Assembly: GCF_001913705.1 (NCBI RefSeq)
Contig: NZ_MKQD01000065.1
Span: 124,001 to 188,000 of the forward strand
DNA length: 64,000 bases
Direction of reading: 5' to 3'
Source: Thalassotalea sp. PP2-459
GTDB lineage: Bacteria; Pseudomonadota; Gammaproteobacteria; Enterobacterales; Alteromonadaceae
Below, in pieces: positions 46,975 through 56,743 of this stretch. The position numbers and the translations under genes are program-made. Below the pieces are notes generated by a model. It was given only the letters and a program-made list of their open reading frames with translations, searched no databases and was not told the DNA's origin. Each line of letters opens with the position of its first letter. Within the stretch, counting starts at the first letter, position 1.

Positions 46975-47040
46975 ATGTTAAATGAGACGGACGTTGAGGG
47001 TTTTAGTGATAGCATTTGGCTTACTGTTTTATATGATTAG
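46975..47040 (+). CDS. Possible 21-residue leader peptide before the alpha-galactosidase gene
   Basis: A short open frame (MLNETDVEGFSDSIWLTVLYD) has GGGAG seven bases before its ATG. Its TAG stop overlaps the AGGAAG ribosome site of the next gene, which suggests translational coupling. Similar leader arrangements regulate downstream genes. It is short and could be chance, so confidence is low. Confidence 0.35.
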   Translation: MLNETDVEGFSDSIWLTVLYD

Positions 47041-47051
47041 GAAGTTTTCTT

Positions 47052-48902
47052 TTGAAAGCCATACAAGCACTATTATTTTTTACATTGTTAATTATCTTAA
47101 ACAATGTGCGCGCTGAAAATGTTCAGCAAGAGTTTTCAATTAACGGACAAAAGTTCCAAATACAATCGCTTAAAAGTGATTTTTCATTTTCGACCAGCGA
47201 TGTTCGAATGGAAAACGGCATATACTATGCGACAATTCATCAATCGTTAAATGATAAGCATGAAAAAGCAATACCAACAACGTTTTCTGTAAAATGGCAA
47301 ACGCCGTCACACGACATTGCTGGTGTGTGGAACCCTATCTTTAATAATGATCATATTATTCCAGCAGACTGGAGTAGCAAAGCGCTAGATTCAATGCTAA
47401 CGCGAAATGCTCCTGTTTATACATTATTTGGTCACGATGATGTTAATCGCTACACTGTGGCTGTTAGTGACGCGGTAAATTTAGTACACCTCTCAGCGAA
47501 AGTGCGAGAAGAAGACTCAATGATTTATCATGAGCTTGAGTTTTTATCTGAAAAACATAAAGCGGTGAACACCTATTCTGTAAAAATTCGAATCGATATG
47601 CGCAGCGTTCCGTTCTATCAATCATTAAGCGATGTTGCTAGTTGGTGGGCTAGTATGCCTGAATTTAAACCGACACATGTGCCAAATGATGCTACTGATC
47701 CTATGTACTCTACTTGGTATAGCTATCATCAAGTTATTGATCATGAAGAATTACTTGCTGAAGCGAAAATAGCGGCTTCGTTAGGTTATAAAGCTATTAT
47801 TGTGGATGATGGTTGGCAAACGAAAGACAGTAATAGAGGATACGCATACACAGGTGATTGGGAGCCAGAGCGGTTAAATAACATTGAAAAATTTGTCGAT
47901 GACATTCATCAGTTAGGCATGAAAGCGTTACTTTGGTATTCCATTCCTTTTGTAGGAGAAAAAGCAAAAGTAGCTGAACAATTTAAAGGTAAATACTTAA
48001 GTCATAGTGAATCATTAGAGACTTATGTATTAGATCCGCGTTATCCTGAAGTAAGAAAGTACTTAATTGATCATTATGTTCACGCGATTAAAGATTGGAA
48101 ATGGGATGGTTTAAAGTTAGATTTTATTGATCAATTTAAAACAAATAAAGATACCGTACTTGAAAAGCGAGATGGTCGTGACTTTGCGTCAGTGTATGAA
48201 GCCGTAGACAAGCTGATGTCAGATTTGATCACTGAACTGACAGAGATTAACCCTGATGTCATGGTGGAATTTAGACAAAGATACATAGGGCCGGCTATGC
48301 GAAAGTATGGCAATATGTTTCGCGCAACAGATATTCCAAATGGCGCAGTAACGAACCGAAGAAGAATCGTTGATTTAAGATTACTGAGCGGAGACACTGC
48401 GGTACATTCTGATATGCTAATGTGGCATTATGAAGAGCCTGTAGAAATTGCGGCACTACAATTATTGAATATTTTCCATTCTGTACCACAGTTATCAGTG
48501 AGGCTGGCGGAGCTACCCAAAAGCCACTTAAATATGGTTACGCATTACACGCAATATTGGTCTGAAAATAAAGATGTTTTACTTAATGGTTCATTTAAAC
48601 CTAAAGGTATTTTTGCTAATTATCCGCTTATTTCAAGTGAGAAAGGGCAAAAGCAAATCATTGCACTTTATGATGACGTAATCGCTAATATCAGTGAACA
48701 CGATGTCAATCAAACAGATATCCTTAATGCAAAGAAAAGCACGTCTGTTATTGTTAAGTTTGAGAATGACTGGCAGAAGGTACAATTAATTGTTCAAGAC
48801 TGTGAAGGTAACGTTGTGAGTAAAACTATCAAACGATTGCAATCGTCTTTACTTGACGTTGAGGTACCTGCATCAGGATTATTGTCTATAGTAAAAATGT
48901 AA
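47052..48902 (+). CDS. Exported GH36-type alpha-galactosidase
   Basis: A 616-residue enzyme of clan GH-D with a signal peptide (cut near VRA-EN). Residues ~30-190 look like the N-terminal beta-domain and ~205-500 like the barrel: IIVDDGWQ near 257, the nucleophile D357 in WDGLKLDFID and the acid/base D427 in RATDIPN. These positions match the two catalytic Asp of retaining alpha-galactosidases. It starts with TTG at 47052, seven bases after AGGAAG, which gives the signal peptide. It is shorter than many GH36 enzymes (about 700 residues). The adjoining vSGLT-like symporter and MelR-like regulator support alpha-galactoside as substrate; alpha-N-acetylgalactosaminidase is an alternative. Confidence 0.82.
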   Translation: MKAIQALLFFTLLIILNNVRAENVQQEFSINGQKFQIQSLKSDFSFSTSDVRMENGIYYATIHQSLNDKHEKAIPTTFSVKWQTPSHDIAGVWNPIFNNDHIIPADWSSKALDSMLTRNAPVYTLFGHDDVNRYTVAVSDAVNLVHLSAKVREEDSMIYHELEFLSEKHKAVNTYSVKIRIDMRSVPFYQSLSDVASWWASMPEFKPTHVPNDATDPMYSTWYSYHQVIDHEELLAEAKIAASLGYKAIIVDDGWQTKDSNRGYAYTGDWEPERLNNIEKFVDDIHQLGMKALLWYSIPFVGEKAKVAEQFKGKYLSHSESLETYVLDPRYPEVRKYLIDHYVHAIKDWKWDGLKLDFIDQFKTNKDTVLEKRDGRDFASVYEAVDKLMSDLITELTEINPDVMVEFRQRYIGPAMRKYGNMFRATDIPNGAVTNRRRIVDLRLLSGDTAVHSDMLMWHYEEPVEIAALQLLNIFHSVPQLSVRLAELPKSHLNMVTHYTQYWSENKDVLLNGSFKPKGIFANYPLISSEKGQKQIIALYDDVIANISEHDVNQTDILNAKKSTSVIVKFENDWQKVQLIVQDCEGNVVSKTIKRLQSSLLDVEVPASGLLSIVKM

Positions 48903-48925
48903 ATACATTTCAGGACGGGACATTG

Positions 48926-48965
48926 CACTAAAAAAAGGCCGCAAATAATGCGGCTTTTTTTAGTG
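48926..48965 (+). terminator. Strong terminator after the alpha-galactosidase gene
   Basis: A long hairpin: CACTAAAAAAAGGCCGC (48926-48942) with GCGGCTTTTTTTAGTG (48950-48965), a 7-base loop, one unpaired G and a run of seven T inside the distal arm. Confidence 0.9.
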
Positions 48966-49119
48966 GCCAATATAAAAGACAAACATGAATTCTTTTGGGT
49001 AGTCCGGATAAAAAACTAAATGCTCCTAATAAGTAGTAATTGATAAGAGTTTAGTTGAAGCAAACCTAAGCAAGTTATAACGTCTGAGGGTTTGTTAATT
49101 TGCGTAAAGGTTGTTCGTT

Positions 49120-50682
49120 GTGAAACTCGAAATGTTAGATGTAAGTGTGTTTATTGCGTATGTCATTGGTCTACTAATAATAGCGTTATGGATATCAAAG
49201 GAAGAAAAACAAGAAGGTAAAAATACCGAAGACTATTTTTTAGCAGGTAAGGCGCTTCCTTGGTGGGCAATAGGTGCATCACTTATCGCTTCAAATATTT
49301 CAGCGGAGCAAATTATTGGTATGTCAGGCTCTGGCTATGCTATTGGTTTAGCCATCGCTTCATATGAGTGGATGGCGGCAATTACCTTGATAATTGTAGG
49401 TAAGTATTTACTTCCCATTTTTTTGAAAAACAAAATTTTCACCATGCCTCAGTATTTAGAGCAACGCTTTGATACCAACGTAAAAACGACATTGGCATTA
49501 TTTTGGTTAGCGGTTTATATCTTTGTTAATTTGACTGCCGTGTTATGGCTAGGTGGGTTAGCGATCGAAACTGTTGCTGGCGTTGATTGGATGTTTGGCA
49601 TGATATTCTTAGCCGTTTTTTCAATTGCTTATTCACTTTATGGTGGGTTAAAGGCTGTGGCGTATACCGATATTTTACAGGTAGTGTTATTGGTATTTGG
49701 CGGTTTGTTGTTGAGTTATTTAGCGTTAAATGCTGTGTCGGATGGTCAAGGTGTTATTGCTGGCTTTTCGATTCTGACTGAGCAAATGCCTAGTCACTTC
49801 GATATGATCCTTAGCGCTGACAATGAACACTATATGAGTTTACCTGGTATATCTGTACTTGTGGGCGGCTTATGGGTGATGAACTTTAGTTATTGGGGGT
49901 TTAATCAATATATTATCCAGCGAGCATTAGCGGCAAAAAATATCAACGAAGCGCAGAAAGGCATTGCATTTGCTGCTTTTTTAAAGTTATTAATGCCCAT
50001 TATCGTGGTATTGCCAGGAATCGCTGCTGTGGTGTTGTATCCTCAACTTACCTCTCCTGATTTAGCTTACCCCTCAATGATGGCCTTAATGCCTGTTGGG
50101 TTAAAAGGCTTAGTATTTGCTGCATTAGTTGCTGCTATTGTCTCTTCACTGGCTTCAATGACAAATAGTATTTCAACCATTTTTACCATGGATATTTACG
50201 CTAAAATTGTGCCTGAAAAGTCACAGCGTCATTATGTACAAATAGGCAGAATGTCAGCGTTAATCGCGCTTGCCATTGCACTGGTCGTTGCCCAACCACT
50301 ATTGGGAGAATTTGATCAAGCCTTTCAATATATTCAAGAGTTTACTGGCTTTTTTACCCCAGGTATTGTTGTCATTTTTATGCTGGGTATGTTTTGGCGT
50401 AATGCCAATTCTAAAGGGGCACTTGCGGCCGCAATTGGTTCTGCAGTTTTTTCTTTGATATTTAAAATATTATGGCCTGGGCTTCCTTTCATGGATCGTG
50501 TTGGCTTGGTTTTTGTTTTATGTTTGTTTAGCTGTGTCGTTGTTTCTCTACTTACCACAGAAAAGCAGAAGAATACCTGTGTGAACATTCAAGAAGTGTC
50601 GTTCGATACTAAGACAACGTTTAATATTTCAGCGGTGATGATAATCGTAATTTTAATTATATTGTATGCAACTTGGTGGTAA
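49120..50682 (+). CDS. Sodium/galactose (glucose) symporter, vSGLT-like
   Basis: A 520-residue SSS-family protein with about 14 membrane segments. It resembles the Vibrio parahaemolyticus vSGLT closely: EDYFLAGKALPWWAIGASLIA near 37, SNISAEQIIGMSGSGYAIGLAIASYEWM near 58, containing the Asn, Glu, Gln and Ser that line the sugar site, and YWGFNQYIIQRALAAK near 260 with the gating Tyr. I chose the GTG at 49120, nine bases after AAAGG; a TTG at 49111 or an ATG at 49132 is spaced worse. It would import galactose or a galactoside freed by the neighbouring alpha-galactosidases. Confidence 0.9.
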   Translation: MKLEMLDVSVFIAYVIGLLIIALWISKEEKQEGKNTEDYFLAGKALPWWAIGASLIASNISAEQIIGMSGSGYAIGLAIASYEWMAAITLIIVGKYLLPIFLKNKIFTMPQYLEQRFDTNVKTTLALFWLAVYIFVNLTAVLWLGGLAIETVAGVDWMFGMIFLAVFSIAYSLYGGLKAVAYTDILQVVLLVFGGLLLSYLALNAVSDGQGVIAGFSILTEQMPSHFDMILSADNEHYMSLPGISVLVGGLWVMNFSYWGFNQYIIQRALAAKNINEAQKGIAFAAFLKLLMPIIVVLPGIAAVVLYPQLTSPDLAYPSMMALMPVGLKGLVFAALVAAIVSSLASMTNSISTIFTMDIYAKIVPEKSQRHYVQIGRMSALIALAIALVVAQPLLGEFDQAFQYIQEFTGFFTPGIVVIFMLGMFWRNANSKGALAAAIGSAVFSLIFKILWPGLPFMDRVGLVFVLCLFSCVVVSLLTTEKQKNTCVNIQEVSFDTKTTFNISAVMIIVILIILYATWW

Positions 50683-50739
50683 TATTCGTGCTATGTGGCA
50701 TAAATATGATGATCAAAAGCATTAGTTGAAGGGGATATT

Positions 50740-51624
50740 ATGTTGAATTGGATTAATAGGATTATTCCTAGAGAGTCTGGACCTCTGGAAGTTCAAGGTG
50801 AAGATGCAAAGTTTGGCTTTCAAAAACATACGCCTCAAATAATGGAGCATAGCCATTGGCATGGCCATATTGAAATCAATTACCTTTTTGGCTGTTCGGC
50901 AAGCTATCTAATTAATGGTAACCATATAGAAGTTCCGGAAGGTAAGATGATTTTGTTTTGGGCATCAATACCGCACCAAATGACGGATTACAAAGGAGAT
51001 GGCTATATGGTGAATTTATATTTGCCTTTACAGGCCTTTCTTTCATGGAAACTCCCTCACCGATTTATTGAGCTTTTACTTTATGGTGAAGTATTAGTGT
51101 CGGAAAGCTTGTATGAAAGCGATCGTTTAGTAACCGATATTTGGGAGAACGATTTAAACAAAGATGATCCACAACTGACGGTGCAAGTGATTAGTGAAAT
51201 TCGTAGCCGTATTAACCGTATGGCCATTGAAAACTTTACAACATTTGACTTGGTTGAACGCCATTGTAAAAGTAAAAAATCAAGCATTGTAAGCGGTATT
51301 AGCCATGTGCAAACCATGCTGTCTTATATTGCAGAAAACTATGATGAAAAAATAACGATAGAACATGTTACTGGCGCAACGGGTTTACATAAAAATTATG
51401 CAATGAAATTGTTTAACCGCGTGATGAAAATTAGCATTAAACAATATGTTAATCAATTACGTTTACAGCATGCACAGGCCTTACTTGTTGATACGGAGGA
51501 GCCTGTGGTTAATGTTGCTAACATTGCTGGATTTGGTTCTGTAAGCCGCTTTTATGATATTTTTCAAAAAGAATTACATATGTCACCACTTGAGTTTAGG
51601 TCATCTATCATTAAGACAAATTAA
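50740..51624 (+). CDS. AraC-family regulator, MelR-like
   Basis: A 294-residue regulator. The N-terminal cupin-like sensing part (~30-120) reads SHWHGHIEINYLF, YLINGNHIEVPEGKMILFWASIPHQMTD, matching the pattern of E. coli MelR, which controls melibiose (alpha-galactoside) genes. The C-terminal double helix-turn-helix (~190-290) reads IAENYDEKITIEHVTGATGLHKNYAMKLFNRVMKISIKQYV and FGSVSRFYDIFQKELHMSPLEFR. An AGGGG site precedes the ATG. It lies between the symporter and the GH97 gene, which are its probable targets. Its resemblance to MelR supports an alpha-galactoside as the inducer. Confidence 0.9.
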   Translation: MLNWINRIIPRESGPLEVQGEDAKFGFQKHTPQIMEHSHWHGHIEINYLFGCSASYLINGNHIEVPEGKMILFWASIPHQMTDYKGDGYMVNLYLPLQAFLSWKLPHRFIELLLYGEVLVSESLYESDRLVTDIWENDLNKDDPQLTVQVISEIRSRINRMAIENFTTFDLVERHCKSKKSSIVSGISHVQTMLSYIAENYDEKITIEHVTGATGLHKNYAMKLFNRVMKISIKQYVNQLRLQHAQALLVDTEEPVVNVANIAGFGSVSRFYDIFQKELHMSPLEFRSSIIKTN

Positions 51625-51785
51625 CAGTATAAAGGTTACTTTTTGGGAGGGATTGCTGAATAAACAGAAAGCCATTTCTATTTCAGCGTGTTTTAATTTG
51701 AATCAATAGTGTGTACATAGGCACATATCTCCCATTAGTTAGCAAGGATGCCAACTAACTTTAAAAAGTAAAGAAGGTAATGCAA

Positions 51786-53756
51786 ATGCATAACAAGGTT
51801 TTATCAGTTCTTTTTCTTTTGGCATTTTCGGGTTTAACGGTTGCTAAAGAATACTCTGTAACATCTCCAGATAAAAAAATTCTCGTCAATATTGATACCA
51901 GCGGTAAGCACCTACGTTACTCTGTCTCTATTGAAAAAAACCTTGTTATAGAAAACGCACAAGCTGATATTTCGCTAAGTCATGCAGAAAGTTTGTCTAC
52001 AGCGTCGGTCGTTAGCGTTGACAAAAAATATGTTGATTCAACCATCACTCCGTACATTAAGCAAAAAACAGCTACTATCACTGAACATTATCATCAATTG
52101 ACGTTACATTTTGATAATGGCACATCAGTAGAGTTTCGCGTATTCGATGAAGGTGTTGCTTATCGGTTTATCACAAATAAACACGGAAAATTCACCGTAG
52201 ATAATGAAGTTGTTAAAGTAAACTTTGTTGACGATCACTTAGTTCAATATCCATTAGAGAAGAGTTTTTACTCTCATAATGAAAGGACATATCAGCCACT
52301 TAAGTTGAAAAAAATCAATAATAAGCAGATGGCTAGCCTACCTTTATTGGTCGACACACAAGAGTATAAACTTGTTTTTACTGAGAGTGGGCTTAGGAAT
52401 TATCCAGGGCTTTGGGTTAGAGGAACTAGCCAAACAGCATTAGAAGGAATACACCCTAAACGTGTGCTTTCGTCTGCATTGAAGCCTGGCTCTGATCGCA
52501 ATGAAGTGATCAATAAACGTGCGAACGATATTGCAACAATGAATACTGATTCACCAACTACGTTTCCATGGCGAATTTTTGCGATAAGTAAAAATGATGC
52601 AGAGCTATTAACAAATCAGTTGTCTTACCTTTTAGCTGATGAACTGGAAATTGATGATCCTAGCTGGATAAAACCGGGGAAAGTTGCATGGGATTGGTGG
52701 AATGCAAACAATGTATATGGTGTAGATTTTAAAGCTGGTATTAATACTGATACTTACAAGTATTACATCGATTTTGCGTCAAAGTACGGCATCGAATACA
52801 TAATTTTAGATGAAGGTTGGTATGAACTCGGTGATGCATTAAAAATCGTAGATACGATTGACCTGCAAGAAATTATTAAATACGGTCGCGAAAAAGGTGT
52901 TGATGTTATTTTATGGGTGATCTGGGAAACAATCGAAGAAGATTTAGACCATATCCTCGCTACCTATCAACAATGGGGTGCTAAAGGCATCAAAGTGGAC
53001 TTTATGCAACGCGATGATCAACATATGGTGAATTATTACTGGCGTGTCGCGGAAGTTGCTGCAAAACATCAATTATTGGTTAATTTTCACGGTTCATATA
53101 AACCAGCAGGCCTTCGAAGAGCTTACCCTAATGTTATTACTCGCGAAGGTGTAAGAGGATTAGAACATAACAAATGGGCTGAATATATCACTGCTGAGCA
53201 TAACTTAACCTTGCCATTTATTAGAATGGTGGCAGGGCCTATGGATTACACGCCGGGTGCAATGGTAAATACTCAACCAGAAAACTTCCATGTATCATTT
53301 AATAGGCCGATGAGTAAAACTACTCGTGTGCATCAAATGGCATTATACGTTGTGTTTGAAAGTCCTTTGCAAATGTTGGCAGATAGCCCTTCAAACTATC
53401 TTAAAGAACATGAATCAACCGCATTTATTAGCCAAGTACCAACCGTTTGGGATGAAACAGTTATATTATCAGCAAAAATTGCAGATCATATTGTCATGGC
53501 AAGACGTTCTGGTGAGGAATGGTTTTTGGCTGCGCTGGGTAATAGTAAAGCAGCAAATCATACGATTGACTTAGACTTCTTAAGTGAGGGAGAGTATCAA
53601 ATGGAATTTTTCCAAGATGGTGTAAATGCTGATAAGTATGCAAGCGATTATAAGAAAAAGTACCAATCAGTTAATCAACATAGCTCTCTTTCTATTCACT
53701 TAGCCCCAAGTGGTGGTTGGGTAGCACGTATTTCGAAAAAACAGAGTAAACATTAA
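51786..53756 (+). CDS. GH97 glycosidase, retaining (alpha-galactosidase-like) type
   Basis: A 656-residue exported enzyme. I chose the ATG at 51786, eight bases after AAGAAGG, over one at 51780, which is only two bases away. After the signal peptide (near TVA-KE) there is an N-terminal beta-sandwich (~20-270), the barrel (~280-560) and a C-terminal beta-domain. GH97 contains inverting glucosidases and retaining galactosidases. The nucleophile Asp of the retaining type is present as D405 in GIKVDFM, with a candidate acid/base E460 in REGVRGLE, the same 55-residue spacing as the pair known in a Bacteroides retaining enzyme. This favours alpha-galactosidase activity, and the context agrees. Confidence 0.85.
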   Translation: MHNKVLSVLFLLAFSGLTVAKEYSVTSPDKKILVNIDTSGKHLRYSVSIEKNLVIENAQADISLSHAESLSTASVVSVDKKYVDSTITPYIKQKTATITEHYHQLTLHFDNGTSVEFRVFDEGVAYRFITNKHGKFTVDNEVVKVNFVDDHLVQYPLEKSFYSHNERTYQPLKLKKINNKQMASLPLLVDTQEYKLVFTESGLRNYPGLWVRGTSQTALEGIHPKRVLSSALKPGSDRNEVINKRANDIATMNTDSPTTFPWRIFAISKNDAELLTNQLSYLLADELEIDDPSWIKPGKVAWDWWNANNVYGVDFKAGINTDTYKYYIDFASKYGIEYIILDEGWYELGDALKIVDTIDLQEIIKYGREKGVDVILWVIWETIEEDLDHILATYQQWGAKGIKVDFMQRDDQHMVNYYWRVAEVAAKHQLLVNFHGSYKPAGLRRAYPNVITREGVRGLEHNKWAEYITAEHNLTLPFIRMVAGPMDYTPGAMVNTQPENFHVSFNRPMSKTTRVHQMALYVVFESPLQMLADSPSNYLKEHESTAFISQVPTVWDETVILSAKIADHIVMARRSGEEWFLAALGNSKAANHTIDLDFLSEGEYQMEFFQDGVNADKYASDYKKKYQSVNQHSSLSIHLAPSGGWVARISKKQSKH

Positions 53757-53758
53757 TA

Positions 53759-55204
53759 ATGAAAGCAGTTAATAGTAAGGGTCAGTTATCCGCTTCATTT
53801 TTTGCAGTGGCGGTTTTGCTATTAACTGTTGTTTACGGTTTGATTTATCGACCTATCGTTCTTGAGCAACCAGCACTTGCGTTAGAAATTGTCTTTTTAA
53901 TTGCTTCGGCAATTGTTGTCAGCCAAGCCTTGTTGATGGGGCATACTTGGCCTCAACTTATCAATGCTATTCTGATTAAATTAAACCGAGCATTTCCCAT
54001 TATTTTACTTTTGTTTGCTATTGGTATTCTCATTGGTAGTTGGATGGTATCTGGCACTATCCCGATGTTGATTTATCTTGGCTTAGACATGGTTTCTGTG
54101 CAGCATATCTATTTAACAGCGTTTGTTGTTCCGATTATTTTTTCACTTTGCACAGGTTCATCTTGGAGCACAATAGCAACGTTAGGTTTAGTATTAATAA
54201 CGGTTGGACAAGTGGTTAATGCTGATTTGGCGATGTTAACTGGCGCCATTGTTGGAGGGGCATATTTCGGAGATAAATTATCGCCTTTGTCTGACACCAC
54301 AAACATAGCAGCGATTGCCGTTGAAATTGAAGTGCAACAGCATATAAAAGCCATGTTAACGACTACGGTGCCGGCAGCACTTTTATCTGCCTGTTTATAT
54401 TTTATTTTAGGCTATGTATATCCAACAACGATCACGTCAGATCAAATGGAAACTTTAACATCAACGAAATTTTATTTAACCTCGTTATTTGATTTTAATG
54501 TTTGGTTGTTATTACCTCCGGTGCTTATTTTATGGGGTTCTATTAAACGTTGGCACTCATTACCAACACTGATTCTTTCCTCCATTGTTGCCAGTATTTT
54601 AGCGTTAATGTTTCAACAGGTTTCTGTTACTGATCTATTCAATACCTTACATAAAGGCTTTAACGTAGAAATGCTCTCGTCTGTCTCTAGTGACAAAATG
54701 ACGTTAGTGTATGGATTACTAAATCGTGGTGGAATATACGCACTTATTGAACCGATAGTGATCACTATCTTAGTGTTTATTTATGTTGGCACTATCGATC
54801 AAATGAGAGTAATACCAACCATTGTAAGTTCGTTGCTTCATAAAGTGAATAATCAAAAGACCCTTATCACAAGCACCTTATTCGCGTCTGGATTAACCAA
54901 TGCATTAACTTCTAGCCAGTATGCAAATAGCTTTATTGTCGGAGAAGCATTCTCACTTAAATATAAAGAGATGGGGGTGCCTGCACCTATTTTATCTCGA
55001 TCAATAGAAGACACGGGGACGATGATTGAAAGTCTAGTACCTTGGAGTACGACCGCTGTATTTATTTATGCCTCATTGGGAGTTTCTGTTGGAGAATACT
55101 GGAGCTGGCAGTTTTTATCGTTAATCAATATGGCAATAGCGATTATTTTTGCGCAGCTTGGTGTGCAATATCTTTGGAAAAGAACTAAGAGAAATGATTC
55201 ATGA
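53759..55204 (+). CDS. NhaC-family carrier (second)
   Basis: A 481-residue membrane protein with about 11-12 segments. It has the family stretch GSSWSTIATLGLVLITVG near 131 and GAIVGGAYFGDKLSPLSDTTNIAA near 161, plus a later EDTGTMIESLVPWSTTA near 420. It starts two bases after the GH97 stop and overlaps the next gene by four bases (ATGA), so GH97, this carrier and the PLP enzyme are co-translated. NhaC relatives may exchange sodium with protons or organic solutes. Given its partner, a sulfur amino acid or organic acid is a plausible cargo; the substrate is unknown. Confidence 0.85.
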   Translation: MKAVNSKGQLSASFFAVAVLLLTVVYGLIYRPIVLEQPALALEIVFLIASAIVVSQALLMGHTWPQLINAILIKLNRAFPIILLLFAIGILIGSWMVSGTIPMLIYLGLDMVSVQHIYLTAFVVPIIFSLCTGSSWSTIATLGLVLITVGQVVNADLAMLTGAIVGGAYFGDKLSPLSDTTNIAAIAVEIEVQQHIKAMLTTTVPAALLSACLYFILGYVYPTTITSDQMETLTSTKFYLTSLFDFNVWLLLPPVLILWGSIKRWHSLPTLILSSIVASILALMFQQVSVTDLFNTLHKGFNVEMLSSVSSDKMTLVYGLLNRGGIYALIEPIVITILVFIYVGTIDQMRVIPTIVSSLLHKVNNQKTLITSTLFASGLTNALTSSQYANSFIVGEAFSLKYKEMGVPAPILSRSIEDTGTMIESLVPWSTTAVFIYASLGVSVGEYWSWQFLSLINMAIAIIFAQLGVQYLWKRTKRNDS

Positions 55205-56391
55205 CACCTAAACGACATTTTGAAACAGAGTTAGTTTTTGATGGCGATGACAATTGTGATAAATATGGTGCGGTTGTCCCTCCTATTTATCAAAATTCGT
55301 TGTTTACTTTTCAAACTTGGGAAGAAATTGAGCATGCTTTTACAGATAAAGCAAACAGTGTCATATACTCAAGAGGAAACAACCCAACCGTTACGTTTGT
55401 TGAAAAAAAGCTTGCTCAATTAGCGAGAGGCGAAAAAGCAAAGTTGTTTGGATCAGGCATGGCAGCGGTATCAGCAGGGATTTTACATTTTATGTCTCAA
55501 GGTGATCATATGATCACCATTAAGAATACATATGGTCCTACGTTGAGTTTCATTAATAGCTTTATGAAACCTAAAATGGGCACAGAAGTGAGTTATGTAT
55601 CAGGGGATAATGTTGAAGAATTTCGCCAAGCAATACAGCCTAATACAAAGCTAATTTACTTAGAGAGTCCTTCGTCTGTTGTGTTCTCATTGCAAGATAT
55701 TGAAGCGATTGTCGATTTGGCTAAAGCACATAATATTGCAACAATAGTTGATAACTCTTGGGCAACACCTATCTACCAAAAACCGCTAACCTTCGGGGTA
55801 GATCTTGAGGTGCATTCATGTTCAAAATACTTAGGTGGGCATAGTGATATTGTGGCAGGTGTACTCATAGGCAGTACCGAAATCCTTGAACAAATACACC
55901 TAAGAGAATATGAGCTATTAGGTGGTAAGCTAGCGTCTGTTGAGGCCAATTTATTATTACGTAGTTTAAGAACGTTGAGCTTAAGAATGCAACGTCATAG
56001 TGATAGTGCAGGAAAAATTGCGCGTTATTTACAGCAACATCCGAAAATTAAAACGGTTTTTTACCCTGGTCTCGATGATTTTAAACAAGCAACATTAGCT
56101 CGTAAACAAATGACGGGTTTCTCAGGTTTATTGAGTTTTCAATTAGCAACAGAAAATATTGCTGAGATTAAGCGATTCTTTAATGCATTAGCTTTATTCC
56201 AACGAGGTGTTAGTTGGGGCGGACATGAAAGTTTAATTTATGCGCCAGCAATTAGTTGTTATAAAGAGCAACCAATTGAACAACTTAAGTTAATGGGTAT
56301 ATCACTTGGAGATATGAGAATATCTGTAGGATTAGAAGACCCTCAAGACCTCATTGACGATTTATCGAATGCTTTATCATGTGTGCAGTAA
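55201..56391 (+). CDS. metC: Cys/Met metabolism PLP enzyme, cystathionine beta-lyase-like
   Basis: A 396-residue fold-type I PLP enzyme of the Cys/Met metabolism family. Signatures are PPIYQNSLFTFQTWEE near 27, YSRGNNPTV near 56, GSGMAAVSAGILHF near 84, IVDNSWATP near 182 and the PLP lysine K209 in HSCSKYLGGHSD. Members cleave cystathionine or split cysteine and related amino acids. The SW/WGG pattern near the end (RGVSWGGHESLI) suggests a beta-lyase more than a gamma-synthase. Translational coupling to a NhaC carrier and a GH97 enzyme is unusual and repeats the dcyD-NhaC pairing at 23479-25975. Confidence 0.85.
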   Translation: MTPKRHFETELVFDGDDNCDKYGAVVPPIYQNSLFTFQTWEEIEHAFTDKANSVIYSRGNNPTVTFVEKKLAQLARGEKAKLFGSGMAAVSAGILHFMSQGDHMITIKNTYGPTLSFINSFMKPKMGTEVSYVSGDNVEEFRQAIQPNTKLIYLESPSSVVFSLQDIEAIVDLAKAHNIATIVDNSWATPIYQKPLTFGVDLEVHSCSKYLGGHSDIVAGVLIGSTEILEQIHLREYELLGGKLASVEANLLLRSLRTLSLRMQRHSDSAGKIARYLQQHPKIKTVFYPGLDDFKQATLARKQMTGFSGLLSFQLATENIAEIKRFFNALALFQRGVSWGGHESLIYAPAISCYKEQPIEQLKLMGISLGDMRISVGLEDPQDLIDDLSNALSCVQ

Positions 56392-56404
56392 GGCTTACTG
56401 CACA
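56382..56404 (+). terminator. Hairpin at the end of the metC-like gene
   Basis: TGTGCAGTAAG (56382-56392) and CTTACTGCACA (56394-56404) are perfect complements overlapping the stop codon. Only an AT-rich stretch follows, without a pure T-run. Confidence 0.5.
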
Positions 56405-56743
56405 TAAAACATGTGTTATTTATTGCGTAACATTCCATAATTAACCTCTACAGTAGATGCTCGCACGCCTGGTAGAGTTCTTCATTTGTTAGCCTTGTGT
56501 CTAATTTTTTATCGTGTTGATACTCTCGTGCCAATAAAATTCATTATTTTTTTCAGCAAGAATATACGAATGTGATTATTTAAGAATCATTAGTGTTTTT
56601 CTGATAAGCAAAAAAACAGCAAAGTTGCTATCAATAGTATACCTAGCGACGAACATGAAAGTCTTAATGTTTTATTCCTGATATTTTTTAGGAAATATAC
56701 ATCATAGATGTCGCTTTGATAATAACAAGATAATTAAGGGTAA
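56405..56743. other. 339-bp intergenic region before the third TonB receptor
   Basis: AT-rich non-coding DNA that presumably holds the receptor promoter. I see no copy of the RpiR-type palindrome, no RNA gene and no convincing short gene here. Confidence 0.5.
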
